The notes under the pieces: generated by a model
What the model was told of the DNA's origin: nothing
Seen by the model: only the letters and a program-made list of their open reading frames with translations
The model's database searches: none
Shown here: positions 43,033-50,723 of the stretch, in pieces
How positions within the stretch are numbered: position 1 is the stretch's first letter
Layout of the letters: the number at the start of each line of letters is the position of its first letter
Assembly (NCBI GenBank): GCA_035449045.1
Contig: DAOTKC010000006.1
Location: 1-56,060, forward strand
Direction: 5' to 3'
DNA length: 56,060 nt
DNA from: DAOTKC01 sp035449045
Lineage (GTDB): Bacteria; Bacillota; Clostridia; Christensenellales; CAG-917
Translations under genes and position numbers: made by a program

Positions 43033-43097
43033 CAGGGATTCGAACCCGGGACCCACTGATTAAGAGTCAGTTGCTCTACCAGCTGAGCTAATCGTCC
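43022..43097 (-). tRNA. tRNA-Lys (anticodon CTT)
   Basis: GGACGAT/ATCGTCC acceptor, loop CTCTTAA, encoded CCA. Last of seven tRNAs transcribed together; its 3' end is the right arm of an inverted repeat. Confidence 0.97.
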
Positions 43098-43230
43098 AAG
43101 TTGGTTTTTGCGTCGTTATAATACTACAACCGTTTTATTTTGGCAAGCGAATGAGCGTCAAGGCTTGCCTTTTCGGCTCATTTTTTTGTTTTGCGCTTTA
43201 TGTTTTGGGGCGGGACTCCCCGTGTTTGCT

Positions 43231-43315
43231 TGGTGCGACCGAAGAGACTTGAACTCCCACATACCATGATACCAGATCCTAAGTCTGGCGCGTCTGCCAA
43301 TTCCGCCACGGTCGC
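43231..43315 (-). tRNA. tRNA-Leu (anticodon TAG)
   Basis: A class II tRNA with long variable arm: acceptor GCGACCG/CGGTCGC, loop CTTAGGA, encoded CCA. Confidence 0.97.
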
Positions 43316-43350
43316 CTAAATTTGGCGGACACGCGCGTATCCGCCGCGAT

Positions 43351-43426
43351 TGGTGACCCAGCGGAGAATCGAACTCCGGACACCATGATTAAAAGTCATG
43401 TGCTCTACCGGCTGAGCTACTGGGTC
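43351..43426 (-). tRNA. tRNA-Lys (anticodon TTT)
   Basis: Acceptor GACCCAG/CTGGGTC, loop CTTTTAA, encoded CCA. The second Lys isoacceptor of the same cluster. Confidence 0.97.
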
Positions 43427-43431
43427 ATATC

Positions 43432-43506
43432 TGGCAGGGGTGGCAAGATTTGAACTTACGAATACCAGAGTCAAAGTCTGGTGCCTTACCGCTTGGCGAC
43501 ACCCCT
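43432..43506 (-). tRNA. tRNA-Gln (anticodon TTG)
   Basis: Acceptor AGGGGTG/CACCCCT, loop CTTTGAC, encoded CCA. Only five bases separate it from tRNA-Lys(TTT). Confidence 0.95.
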
Positions 43507-43522
43507 GCGTATTAGGTGCAAG

Positions 43523-43600
43523 TGGGGTGAGTAATGGGACTCGAACCCATGGCCTCCAGGGCCACAACCTGGCGCTCTAACCAACTGAGCTATACCCACC
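43523..43600 (-). tRNA. tRNA-His (anticodon GTG)
   Basis: Acceptor GTGGGTA/TACTCAC with an extra 5' G for position -1, loop TTGTGGC, discriminator C and encoded CCA, all as expected for tRNA-His. Confidence 0.96.
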
Positions 43601-43629
43601 GTAATGCCAAAGCAAGCTTTGGTAGTTTA

Positions 43630-43706
43630 TGGCGAACCAGGAGGGATTCGAACCCCCGACCCACGGCTTAGAAGGCCGTTGCTCTGTCCGACTGAGCTAC
43701 TGGTTC
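43630..43706 (-). tRNA. tRNA-Arg (anticodon TCT)
   Basis: Acceptor GAACCAG/CTGGTTC, loop CTTCTAA, encoded CCA. One base only separates its 5' end from the CCA of tRNA-Gly. Confidence 0.97.
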
Positions 43707-43707
43707 T

Positions 43708-43781
43708 TGGAGCGGGTGATGGGAATCGGACCCACGCGACCAGCTTGGAAGGCTGGTATTCTACCATTGAACTACACCCGC
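43708..43781 (-). tRNA. tRNA-Gly (anticodon TCC)
   Basis: Acceptor GCGGGTG/CACCCGC, loop CTTCCAA, encoded CCA. First tRNA of the cluster. Confidence 0.97.
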
Positions 43782-43830
43782 AAGAGGTGAAAAAAGACCT
43801 TTTACGGCCCCTCAAAATTCACGCCTTGAA

Positions 43831-43859
43831 ATTCTAACATAAGCGATAGGTTATGTCAA
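43831..43859 (-). promoter_or_regulatory. Promoter of the seven-tRNA operon
   Basis: TTGACA (43859-43854) and TAGAAT (43836-43831) on the minus strand, 17 bases apart, about 50 bases before tRNA-Gly. Confidence 0.85.
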
Positions 43860-43930
43860 CCTATTTGCGGGGAAAATAAGGCGCATAAATAAGCAAAACT
43901 TTGGTATTTTAGGCGGAAGGAATTTAAATT

Positions 43931-44503
43931 TTACAGCAGGGAAACGAGCTTTCTCAAGGCGCGACCGCGGTGGCTTACCGAGTTTTTCTCCTCAGGCAAC
44001 GCCTCGGCGAAACTCTTTTTTAAATCGTAGGAATAAAAGACGGGGTCATATCCGAATCCGCCGGTTCCGCGGCGGGAAGTTAAAATTTCGCCTTCGCAGC
44101 GCCCCTCGGCAAACACCGTCCTGCCGTCGGGGAAATAGAGGCAGACTACGGTAATGAAGCCGGCGCGGCGGTCACGCTCGTCCTTTAGCGCGAAAAGAAG
44201 TTTATCAATGTTTTTTTGGTGGTCTACCGGCTCTCCCGCGTATCTCGCAGAATAAATGCCGGGCGCGCCGAAAAGCGCGTCGACGGACAGCCCGCTGTCG
44301 TCGGAAAGCGCGGCAAAGCCGGTCAGCTTGCTTGCTGTCCTGGCCTTTATCAAGGCGTTTTCCATAAAGGTGGCGCCCGTCTCCTCGATTTCCTCAAATA
44401 CACCCAACTCGGAAAGAGTAAAAACCTCGTCGAAAACGCCGCAGGTTATCTCCTTAATTTCTTTAATTTTGTCCTTGTTGTTGCCCGCAATTACTAGTTT
44501 CAT
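43931..44503 (-). CDS. rdgB: XTP/dITP pyrophosphatase (RdgB/HAM1 family)
   Basis: 190 residues. It cleaves non-canonical purine triphosphates (XTP, dITP) to monophosphates and so keeps them out of DNA. Motifs are IAGNNKDKIKEI at the start, ETGATFMENALIKARTA (about 41-57), the metal-binding SDDSGLSVDALFGAPGIYSARYAG (about 66-89), GTGGFGYDPVF and SHRGRALRKL at the end. It is the third gene after the Na/Pi cotransporter, separated from the small membrane protein gene by 87 bases that hold a repeat copy. Confidence 0.95.
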   Translation of the reverse strand: MKLVIAGNNKDKIKEIKEITCGVFDEVFTLSELGVFEEIEETGATFMENALIKARTASKLTGFAALSDDSGLSVDALFGAPGIYSARYAGEPVDHQKNIDKLLFALKDERDRRAGFITVVCLYFPDGRTVFAEGRCEGEILTSRRGTGGFGYDPVFYSYDLKKSFAEALPEEKNSVSHRGRALRKLVSLL

Positions 44504-44513
44504 AGCTTTAGTC

Positions 44514-44585
44514 TTTTTTCTATCGTTTTTTCGGCGCCCCGCACCGTTATCCGCCGTTATTCGTTATTCATTATTTATTAATCGT
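44514..44585 (+). repeat. Dispersed intergenic repeat, copy D
   Basis: TTTTTTCTATCGTTTTTTCGG, a GCGCCCCGCACC core, and GTTATTCGTTATTCATTATT units, matching the copies near 5882, 16771 and 20893. It follows the small membrane protein's stop at 44591 on the minus strand. Confidence 0.55.
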
Positions 44586-44590
44586 TTTTA

Positions 44591-44842
44591 TCAGGCCATA
44601 AAAATTCGGTGTAAAATGTAAATTATCAAAGCCAAAACTCCCATGGCGGCGAGGTATACGCCCAATTTTAGAAGATTGAATTGCCACTTGGGAAGTTTAG
44701 CAATCCTATCGGCAAGGCCGGGCGGATTTTGGGGGCGGTCTTCGATGGCCGCCGCATTATCGCGGGGCTCGCCGAAATCTTCGACGATTGCCGTTTCAAG
44801 TTCTTCGGCGGGCATATCGTTTGGTGAAAGTTGTTCTTCCAT
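44591..44842 (-). CDS. Small single-pass membrane protein
   Basis: 83 residues. An acidic N-terminal half (1-45) is followed by one helix (about 55-78; LLKLGVYLAAMGVLALIIYIL) and a short basic tail, so the tail-anchored layout has the N terminus inside. AGGTAAT precedes the ATG, six bases after the Na/Pi cotransporter stop, so it is cotranslated with it. I know no family for it; an accessory role to the transporter is a guess from position. Confidence 0.65.
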   Translation of the reverse strand: MEEQLSPNDMPAEELETAIVEDFGEPRDNAAAIEDRPQNPPGLADRIAKLPKWQFNLLKLGVYLAAMGVLALIIYILHRIFMA

Positions 44843-44848
44843 ATTACC

Positions 44849-46579
44849 TTAATTTGCGGTCGATGCCGCCTGCACGGGTTGCGGGAGAGCGCGCTTTTTG
44901 CCCTTAAAGGAATTGACGCTCTTGGCTATATTATAGAGGTGGTCGGCAACGCGCTCGCAGTCGTTGGCAAGCGCGTAATAGAGCGCGCCCGATTCGACTT
45001 TGCAGGTGCCGCAGTTGAGGCGCTCGATGTGGTTTTTCACCATGGATTCCTTGAGGTCGTCGACACGCTCCTCATGCTCCGACGCCTGTGCAATGAGGCC
45101 GACGTCGTCATTTTTATAAACTTCCAGCGAATAGCGGTAAACGTCGTTGACGCTCTTTTTCATGGCATCAATCTCGGCCATTGCGTCGTCGGAGAAGCAG
45201 AGGTCGTCCCGTATCAGTTCCTCGGCGTATTCAAATATGTTTTTGGCGTAGTCGCCGACACGCTCGAGGTCGCTGACGGTGTGGTAAATGGTGCCGATGT
45301 ATGCCGCGTCGCCCTCGTTCAGCTCCATCTTGGTAAGTTTAACGAGATAGTCGGGGATATTGCGGTTTAAAAAGTTGAGCTGCGCTTCGTTTTGGAAAAA
45401 CTCCGTCTTGAAACCCATATTCTTTTCAAGCAACGCGTCCATGGCGGCGTTGAAGTTGGTTATCGCGGTGTCGGCCATGGCGAGTGTTTCGTTTTTGAGC
45501 TGGCCGACGGCAATCGAAGGCGTGCCCAAAAGGTGCTCTTCAAGATATTTAAAGTGAGGCTTGCCGTTTGCGGGCTCGGGCTTGTCTTTAATCATCAATT
45601 CAGCCAGTTTGATAATCCAGCGCACCATGGGAAGAAGGATGATGGTGGAGATGACGTTAAACAGCGTGTGCATCATGGCGAGCTGGGTTTCGGGCACGCC
45701 GGGGAACATCATGTTGAGAACGTCGCCGAAGCTCAATCCGCCGCCGTAATAAAGACCGACGCCGACGATGCCGAAGATGGCGACGCCGAACACGTTCAAA
45801 AGCAGGTGGATAAGGGCGGCGCGCTTGGCGTTGACGGCGCTCCCGATGCTGGCGACCAGCGCGATGGCACAGGTGCCGATGTTGGAGCCGAAGACAAGAT
45901 AGACGCCTTGGTTGACGGTCAGAAGGCCGCTCGCTATCATTGTGATGGTTATGCTGGTGATGGCCGTAGAGCTCTGCACTACGACGGTCAACAAGATACC
46001 CACCAGTAGCAGAAGCAACGGGTTTTTGAGGGCATCGGTGGCGAGAAATTGAGTGAGTCTGGGGTCCTCGGCGAAAGCGTTCATGGCGCTGCTCATCCAA
46101 AGAAGCCCGATAAACAGCATTCCTATAGAAACCAAGAGATTGCAGGCGCGCTTGGCTTTGTCGCTGATGGGAAACCTCATGGCGATGGCGCCGAATCCCG
46201 CAACCGCGCCGAGCACCGCCGAAATGTTTATCATCTTGTCGCCGCTGATTAAGCCCAGCGCCACAATCTGCGGCGTTATCGTAGTGCCGATGTTGGAGCC
46301 GAATATGATTGAGGCGGCTTGAGTCAAATCCATGATACCGGCGTTCAAAAAGCCGATGACCATGACGGTAACCGCGCCCGAGCTTTGGACGAGCGCCGTC
46401 GAAACCGTGCCTATGCCCACTCCCGCCAGCTTGTTTTTGGAGATCTTGCCGAACATTCTTTTGAGCTTGTTGCCCGCCACGGACTCCAACCCTTCCGACA
46501 AAAGCTTCATCGAAAACATGAAAATGCCGATGCCGCCGATGAACTTAAAAACGGACTCAATAATATCTATTGTGCTCAT
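44849..46579 (-). CDS. Na/Pi cotransporter family protein with PhoU-like domain
   Basis: 576 residues. Two repeated transport halves (about 10-330) carry the QSS motifs typical of the family, in STALVQSSGAVTVMVIG and TVVVQSSTAITSITI. A cytoplasmic PhoU-like helical domain follows (about 360-560; LERVGDYAKNIFEYAEEL and NDCERVADHLYNIAKS). The protein probably moves phosphate with sodium, or acts in phosphate signalling. A small membrane protein and RdgB follow in the same direction. Confidence 0.93.
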   Translation of the reverse strand: MSTIDIIESVFKFIGGIGIFMFSMKLLSEGLESVAGNKLKRMFGKISKNKLAGVGIGTVSTALVQSSGAVTVMVIGFLNAGIMDLTQAASIIFGSNIGTTITPQIVALGLISGDKMINISAVLGAVAGFGAIAMRFPISDKAKRACNLLVSIGMLFIGLLWMSSAMNAFAEDPRLTQFLATDALKNPLLLLLVGILLTVVVQSSTAITSITITMIASGLLTVNQGVYLVFGSNIGTCAIALVASIGSAVNAKRAALIHLLLNVFGVAIFGIVGVGLYYGGGLSFGDVLNMMFPGVPETQLAMMHTLFNVISTIILLPMVRWIIKLAELMIKDKPEPANGKPHFKYLEEHLLGTPSIAVGQLKNETLAMADTAITNFNAAMDALLEKNMGFKTEFFQNEAQLNFLNRNIPDYLVKLTKMELNEGDAAYIGTIYHTVSDLERVGDYAKNIFEYAEELIRDDLCFSDDAMAEIDAMKKSVNDVYRYSLEVYKNDDVGLIAQASEHEERVDDLKESMVKNHIERLNCGTCKVESGALYYALANDCERVADHLYNIAKSVNSFKGKKRALPQPVQAASTAN

Positions 46580-46649
46580 AAAGCTCCTTTAAGAGTCGCT
46601 TTTGTATATTTAAACTGCCTTTACGGTCAAAGGCGGTTATAATTCGGAT

Positions 46650-47669
46650 TTACGAAGTAATCGTGACCTTGGACAGGTTTCTGGGCGCGTCGGGCGAAAG
46701 CCCCGAGCTCACCGTCAAATTTTCGACGAAGAGCTGGATGAGCGGCGCTGCCGCAAGCGCGGCGTCAACGCCCGTAAGCGTAGGCAGCGCATAGGATATT
46801 TCGGATACCTCGGCAACTTCTTTTAAATCGGTGAAGCTGATAAGGTGCGCTCCTCTATCGGCAAGCGTTTTCGCCGTCTTTACGAAGTCCTCGGAAAAGA
46901 CGCCCGAGGGCGCGATTAAAATGACCGGCGTCCCCTTTTCGACCAACGCCTGCGGCCCGTGCATAAACTCGTTGGTCGAGGAGGCGAAAGTGAACTTGTA
47001 GCAGCATTCCATCAGCTTGAGTGCGCATTCCTTCGCCGTGCTTTCGGTCAGCCCGCGCGATAAAATTATCGCCGTTTTAGCGGCCATCAATACCTTGTCC
47101 TCGAGGGGAGTAAAGGCGGCCATGGCGCGCTCGGTTATCTCGCCTATGTCTTTGGACACCAGCGTTTTGCCCGAAATCGCCTCGGCGAGTAATGCGAGCG
47201 CGATAAGCTCGGCGTTGTAGGTTTTGGTCGCCGCCACCGCTCTTTCGGGGCCTGCCGCCATATCAATCGAAAATCCCGCCGCTTGGGCGACCGGACTTAA
47301 AATATCGTTGGTCAACGCCGCCGTAACGGCGCCCGAGCGCGTAGCGTGGTTGAGAACGGCGAGCGTGTCGGGGCTCCTGCCGCTTTGGGAAATCGCGACA
47401 AACAGCGTCTTGTAATAGAGAAGGGGGGCTTTGAGCGCCGTGCTGATATAGGGCGCGGCGTGCGCTACGGGAATGCCCGCCGCCTGCTCGATGAGCTGCT
47501 TGAAAAAAATCGCGGCGTTGTGGCTGGTGCCTCTCGCCGCCGTCACAATGTTGTTTATGCCGTTAATCGACATCGTGTCGGCGATGGCGCGGCAAACTCC
47601 GGCGTTGGAACCAATGCTTCTTTTGTATATCGAGGGAGTTTCTCTAAGTTCGGTAAGCATCAGCGACAT
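46650..47669 (-). CDS. SIS-domain sugar isomerase/deaminase-like protein (GlmS C-half family)
   Basis: 339 residues with GAGAGG before the ATG. Two SIS domains: the first (about 30-165) has TAARGTSHNAAIFFKQ and FVAISQSGRSPDTL, the second (about 190-325) has STNEFMHGPQALVEKG with its catalytic-type Glu and His. The end SPDAPRNLSKVTIT is like the GlmS tail DxPRNLAKSVT. There is no glutaminase domain, so it belongs with ammonia-using or deaminating relatives (AgaS, FrlB, NagB-II). A hairpin in its leader precedes the ribosome binding site. Confidence 0.88.
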   Translation of the reverse strand: MSLMLTELRETPSIYKRSIGSNAGVCRAIADTMSINGINNIVTAARGTSHNAAIFFKQLIEQAAGIPVAHAAPYISTALKAPLLYYKTLFVAISQSGRSPDTLAVLNHATRSGAVTAALTNDILSPVAQAAGFSIDMAAGPERAVAATKTYNAELIALALLAEAISGKTLVSKDIGEITERAMAAFTPLEDKVLMAAKTAIILSRGLTESTAKECALKLMECCYKFTFASSTNEFMHGPQALVEKGTPVILIAPSGVFSEDFVKTAKTLADRGAHLISFTDLKEVAEVSEISYALPTLTGVDAALAAAPLIQLFVENLTVSSGLSPDAPRNLSKVTITS

Positions 47670-47683
47670 AAAAACCTCTCATT

Positions 47684-47703
47684 TTGGGGCAAGCCCCCAA
47701 AGC
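47684..47703 (-). promoter_or_regulatory. Leader hairpin before the SIS gene
   Basis: TTTGGGG/CCCCAAA stem with a five-base loop ends a few bases before GAGAGG on the minus strand. It could limit access to the start, or be incidental. Confidence 0.4.
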
Positions 47704-47874
47704 CGCGCCCTTCGGGCTTTTCGAAAAACAAATCGTCAACATTATAAAATAATTAAGCTTTTTTGTAAAGAATATCACGCCATAAGCTAATTATTCTTGC
47801 CCGCGCGTTTTTTTAAAAATCTTGCGGACTATGTTTTCATAATATGAAGCGTAAAAGCTTTTGTTACTTTTCGT

Positions 47875-47903
47875 TTGATTTTAACGCGCAATTGATTTAT
47901 AAT
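47875..47903 (+). promoter_or_regulatory. Promoter of aspS
   Basis: TTGATT (47875-47880) and TATAAT (47898-47903) with a 17-base spacer. The leader is only about 40 bases, so no T-box is present. Confidence 0.75.
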
Positions 47904-47947
47904 AATTTAACTGTTGAACCGACTTAAGTCGGCTTTCGGAGGAATAT

Positions 47948-49720
47948 ATGGCTGAATTTTTGACGGGCTTTAAGAGAACGGACATGTGCGGAACGCTTCG
48001 CGCCAAGGACGCGGGAAGAGTGGTGACGGTGATGGGCTTTGTCCAAAAATATCGAAATTTGGGCGCCCTTATATTCATCGACCTTCGCGACCGCACCGGC
48101 ATAGTCCAGCTCGCAATCAAGAATACCGACCCGTTTTATGAAAAAGCTGCGTCGATAAGGAACGAATACGTCGTGGCGGCGCGCGGCACGGTTGCGCCGA
48201 GAGAGGGCACCAACGCCAACGCCTCGATGGACACCGGCGAAATTGAGATTTTGGTTTCCGAAATCCGGATTTTGTCGGAAGCCGCCGTCACGCCTTTCTT
48301 CATCACCGACAATTGCAACGCCAATGAAACACTCCGGCTGACTTACCGCTACCTCGACCTCAGGCGCCCATTCCTTCAAAAGCTTTTGATGCTCCGCGAT
48401 AAGGCGACGAGGGCGGCCAGAAATTACCTTGCCGAAAACGGGTTTTTGGAAATCGAAACGCCCATGCTGGGCAAATCGACGCCCGAAGGCGCACGCGACT
48501 ATCTCGTGCCCTCGAGGATAAGGCAGGGCGCGTTCTATGCCCTTCCCCAGTCGCCCCAGCTCTATAAACAGCTCCTCATGATTGCGGGGATGGACAGATA
48601 TTATCAAGTCGCCAGATGCTTCCGCGACGAGGACTTGCGCGCTAACCGCCAGCCCGAATTCACCCAAATCGACATCGAGATGAGCTTCGTCGACAGCGAA
48701 GAGGACGTCATGGAGATTGCCGAAGGGCTGATTAAGCGCGTCTTTTTTGAGTGCAAGGGGATTAACTTCACCGAAAAATTCAGAAGAATGACCTATCAGG
48801 AGGCTATGCGCCGCTTCGGCAGCGACAAGCCCGACACCAGATTCGGCCTTGAGCTTAACGACCTTTCCGACGCGCTCGGCAAATGCGGCTTTGCGCCCTT
48901 TTCCGACGCCGTCAATGCGGGCGGCGGCATAGGCTGCATAACTTACCCGAGCGGTGCCGCCAAGTTTACGAGGAAAGACGCCGATTTCTTTTCGGAGTTC
49001 GTCAAAGACTACGGCGCCAAGGGCGTGTTCTCGGCATATTTGAAAGAGGACGCCGCGCCCGCTTTCTTCAAGCACCTGACCGACGCCGAAATAACGGCGC
49101 TTATGGGTGTCGCGGGAGCCCAAACGGGCGACGCCGTCTTTATTATTGCCGACAAAAAGAAGGAGAACGTTTTAAACGCGCTCGGCGCGCTCCGCCTCCA
49201 CCTCGCCAAGAAAACCGGCCTTATCGACGAGTCGAAATACGACATTCTGTGGGTTAAGGATTTCCCGCTCTTTGAATACAACGAAGAGGACAAGCGCTAC
49301 TACGCCATGCATCACCCCTTCACCAGCCCCAAGAACGAGGATTTGCAATTTATCAAGACCGACCCCGGCCGCGTCCGCGCCAAGGCCTACGACCTCGTCA
49401 TCAACGGACAGGAAGCAGGCGGCGGCAGCATAAGAATCCACAGCGGCGAGGTGCAACGGCTGATGTTCGAGGCCTTGGGCATGAGCGAGGAAGATATCAA
49501 GGCGCGCTTCGGCTTCTTTATCGAGGCCTTCCGCTACGGCACGCCGCCCCACGGCGGCCTTGCATTCGGGTTGGACAGGCTGGTTATGCTGCTTTCGGGC
49601 GACGACAACATTAAGGACGTCATAGCCTTCCCCAAAGTTCAGAACGCCTCTTGCCTTATGACGGGAGCCCCTGATTTTGTCGAGGAGAAGCAATTGAATG
49701 AATTGGGTTTAAAGACTTAA
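47948..49720 (+). CDS. aspS: Aspartyl-tRNA synthetase
   Basis: 590 residues, the bacterial length; GGAGG precedes the ATG. An OB-fold anticodon-binding domain (about 15-105; LGALIFIDLRDRTGIVQ) is followed by the class II core with TPEGARDYLVPSR, FRDEDLRANRQPEFTQID, the GAD-type insertion (about 290-410) and the motif 3 GLAFGLDRLVMLL (about 535). It charges tRNA-Asp; whether also tRNA-Asn cannot be told here. It has its own promoter, divergent from the SIS gene. Confidence 0.97.
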   Translation: MAEFLTGFKRTDMCGTLRAKDAGRVVTVMGFVQKYRNLGALIFIDLRDRTGIVQLAIKNTDPFYEKAASIRNEYVVAARGTVAPREGTNANASMDTGEIEILVSEIRILSEAAVTPFFITDNCNANETLRLTYRYLDLRRPFLQKLLMLRDKATRAARNYLAENGFLEIETPMLGKSTPEGARDYLVPSRIRQGAFYALPQSPQLYKQLLMIAGMDRYYQVARCFRDEDLRANRQPEFTQIDIEMSFVDSEEDVMEIAEGLIKRVFFECKGINFTEKFRRMTYQEAMRRFGSDKPDTRFGLELNDLSDALGKCGFAPFSDAVNAGGGIGCITYPSGAAKFTRKDADFFSEFVKDYGAKGVFSAYLKEDAAPAFFKHLTDAEITALMGVAGAQTGDAVFIIADKKKENVLNALGALRLHLAKKTGLIDESKYDILWVKDFPLFEYNEEDKRYYAMHHPFTSPKNEDLQFIKTDPGRVRAKAYDLVINGQEAGGGSIRIHSGEVQRLMFEALGMSEEDIKARFGFFIEAFRYGTPPHGGLAFGLDRLVMLLSGDDNIKDVIAFPKVQNASCLMTGAPDFVEEKQLNELGLKT

Positions 49721-49803
49721 CCTATGGGCGGATAGCTTTGTTAACTGTCTGCGGCGCGAGGCGGTTATATTTTATTAAAAGCATTGTTTGATTATTAATA
49801 AAT

Positions 49804-50250
49804 ATGAGAGAAATAGGAACCGTCACCAAAATAAAAAGGGATTACGCGGTCGTGGCATTCGACCGCCGTTCGGCGTGTGACAAGTGCAGAATGTGCGCCG
49901 TCACCAAGGGCGGAGCCAAGGTTGAAGTGACGGTGAAAAACACGTTGGGAAAAGGCGTGGGCGACGCCGTAGCCGTCGAAATGGGCGACAAATTTGTGTT
50001 GACAGCCGCCGCCGTAGTCTATATAATACCCTTGTTATTAGTGGCGGCCGGCCTTTTAATCGGAAAAATAAAGGGCGAAACGCTGCAAATGATTCTGGCT
50101 TCGGCGGGCTTCGTCTTAGGGTTTTTAATCGCCGCCGTCGTCGACAAACTGCTTCGGCGCATCAAGGGTTTTGTGCCCGCCATGGTGGAGGATTTACGCC
50201 CGACCGCGGACGCGCCGGAAGCCGCCGCGGAAGATGACTCCGAAGAATAA
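49804..50250 (+). CDS. RseC/MucC-like (SoxR-reducing system) redox membrane protein
   Basis: 148 residues. The start (MREIGTVTKIKRDYAVVAFDR) and a CDKCRMC cluster (about 24-30) fit the RseC/MucC family. Two membrane helices (about 62-85 and 93-112) form a hairpin. Family members act at the inner membrane in redox control of SoxR or with Rnf-like complexes. It lies 80 bases after aspS and may be cotranscribed. No rnf genes are seen here. Confidence 0.85.
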   Translation: MREIGTVTKIKRDYAVVAFDRRSACDKCRMCAVTKGGAKVEVTVKNTLGKGVGDAVAVEMGDKFVLTAAAVVYIIPLLLVAAGLLIGKIKGETLQMILASAGFVLGFLIAAVVDKLLRRIKGFVPAMVEDLRPTADAPEAAAEDDSEE

Positions 50251-50381
50251 GGCTTATATCAAAAGCGAAAGCATATATGAAGCCTTACCGAAGTTTAAAA
50301 ACACACTCAAACATTTTTTACTATTGAATAAATAATCCGGATAAAAAAATCTAGAGAAAAAATTATTAAAGAGGTTATACC

Positions 50382-50723
50382 GTGGCTGAAGGAACAATTA
50401 CTTTGACCGAAGAAAATTTTGACGAAACTCTGAGCTCTGAGCTCCCCGTCGTCGTAGACTTTTGGGCGTCGTGGTGCGGACCCTGCAAAATGCTGGCACC
50501 CGTAATCGAGGAGATTGCCGGTGAATACGCCGGCAAAGCGGTCATTGCAAAATGCAACGTCGACGAAAGTCTTGCCCTCGCCGAGAGATTCGGCATTATG
50601 TCGGTTCCCGCAATTTTGTTTTTCAAGGGAGGCGAGCTTGTCGAAAAGCTTTCGGGCTACCGCACCAAGTCGCAAATCGCCGCCGTTTTGGAAAATACAT
50701 ATAAGAACAGGGAGAAGCTATGA
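50382..50723 (+). CDS. trxA: Thioredoxin
   Basis: 113 residues from GTG 50382 (GAGG eight bases upstream). The active site WCGPC has Cys32 and Cys35, within VVDFWASWCGPCKML, and cis-Pro is in MSVPAILFF (about 67-75). It is a soluble disulfide reductase. It overlaps the glyA start by four bases (ATGA), so redox and one-carbon genes are coupled. No thioredoxin reductase is in the window. Confidence 0.96.
   Translation: MAEGTITLTEENFDETLSSELPVVVDFWASWCGPCKMLAPVIEEIAGEYAGKAVIAKCNVDESLALAERFGIMSVPAILFFKGGELVEKLSGYRTKSQIAAVLENTYKNREKL

Noticed and set aside
43316..43837. Small open frames with peptides such as GGIRTPDPRL and GDGNRTHA
   Set aside because: These are translations of the tRNA cluster, a familiar source of false protein annotations.
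47881..47947. T-box leader for aspS
   Set aside because: The leader is about 40 bases and lacks the T-box sequence and specifier stem.
47924..49123. A minus-strand open frame of 399 codons
   Set aside because: It is antisense to aspS, whose class II synthetase motifs are clear.
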